This document shows, in pieces, positions 63,885-64,000 of a stretch of 64,000 nucleotides of DNA. This DNA comes from Symbiodinium natans (Eukaryota > Sar > Dinophyceae > Suessiales > Symbiodiniaceae). A program made the translations under genes and the position numbers. The notes under the pieces were generated by a model, which saw only the letters and a program-made list of their open reading frames with translations, was not told the DNA's origin and did not search any database. Every line of letters starts with the position of its first letter. The stretch's first letter is position 1. The stretch is from NCBI GenBank assembly GCA_905221605.1, contig CAJNDS010000125.1, forward strand, positions 1 to 64,000, given 5' to 3'.

Positions 63885-64000
63885 AAGGCGAACCAAAAAG
63901 CCAAAATACCAAAACCAAAAAACCAAAAATACCAAAAATACCAAAACCAAAAAAACCAAAAAAACCAAAACCAAAAAAACCAAAAACACCAAAAACACCA
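63885..64000. repeat. CCAAAAA/CCAAAATA simple repeat
   Basis: Runs to the end of the window. The same ACCAAAAAAACC motif links palindromes in the 60.6-62.0-kb array, suggesting a shared source. Confidence 0.9.

Overview
The window is nuclear DNA of a eukaryote, most likely a dinoflagellate. Three things seen in the sequence point there: (i) tens of kilobases of interstitial TTTAGGG/CCCTAAA telomere-type heptamers; (ii) GC-rich exon fragments encoding the 'AFAAIL.DG..VVTWG....GGDSS.V...QL' repeat and a 'VHVALLSG' start, a repeat family I know as very abundant in dinoflagellate proteins; (iii) splice sites of the dinoflagellate type, with AG|G acceptors and many GC donors. The species cannot be told. 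No rRNA, tRNA or spliced-leader gene was recognised.

Layout. 1-1990: AT-rich satellite (~175 bp unit). 2026-2980: 54-bp satellite. 2985-4376: microsatellite and purine-rich sequence. 4377-9840: about eight degenerate copies of a ~800-bp repeat with long purine-rich and pyrimidine-rich blocks. 9840-58980: a 49-kb domain of telomere-type repeats broken by islands of 40-100 bp of GC-rich coding sequence and by several families of short inverted-repeat elements. 58983-62187: a segment bounded by perfect 27-bp inverted repeats and (AT)n tracts; it holds a ~110-bp repeat and a dense array of 30-bp perfect palindromes. 62200-64000: AT-rich tandem repeats ending in CCAAAAA-type repeats.

The main result is that the coding islands are not random debris. 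Read on the minus strand they are collinear exons of split genes whose introns are largely telomere-type repeat. Gene B (about 22.69 to 10.2 kb) encodes a multi-span transporter of the TPT/SLC35 drug-metabolite-transporter superfamily; its exons follow the order of the family and several junctions keep the codon phase. Gene A (about 52.4 to 26.5 kb, possibly to 24.0 kb) encodes a ubiquitin-like start followed by many VWG repeats, with introns at recurring positions within the repeat. Gene C (58.69 to 57.17 kb) is the coiled-coil C-terminus of another protein, with a stop codon. All three point the same way, as in the unidirectional clusters known in dinoflagellates. Three longer open stretches of unknown function (31.2-31.7, 41.95-42.4 and 55.87-56.38 kb) lie inside or between them.

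The telomeric tracts follow a polarity rule: most islands are arranged [CCCTAAA]n - exon - [TTTAGGG]n on the plus strand. A typical intron therefore starts G-rich and ends C-rich, and could fold on itself. At least six telomeric tracts are flanked by direct duplications of 19-33 bp of local sequence; one of these duplicates a splice acceptor and the first codons of an exon. Together these suggest that telomere-type DNA was inserted repeatedly with target duplication and became intronic. Exon boundaries, products and mechanism are inferred by eye; transcript data would decide.
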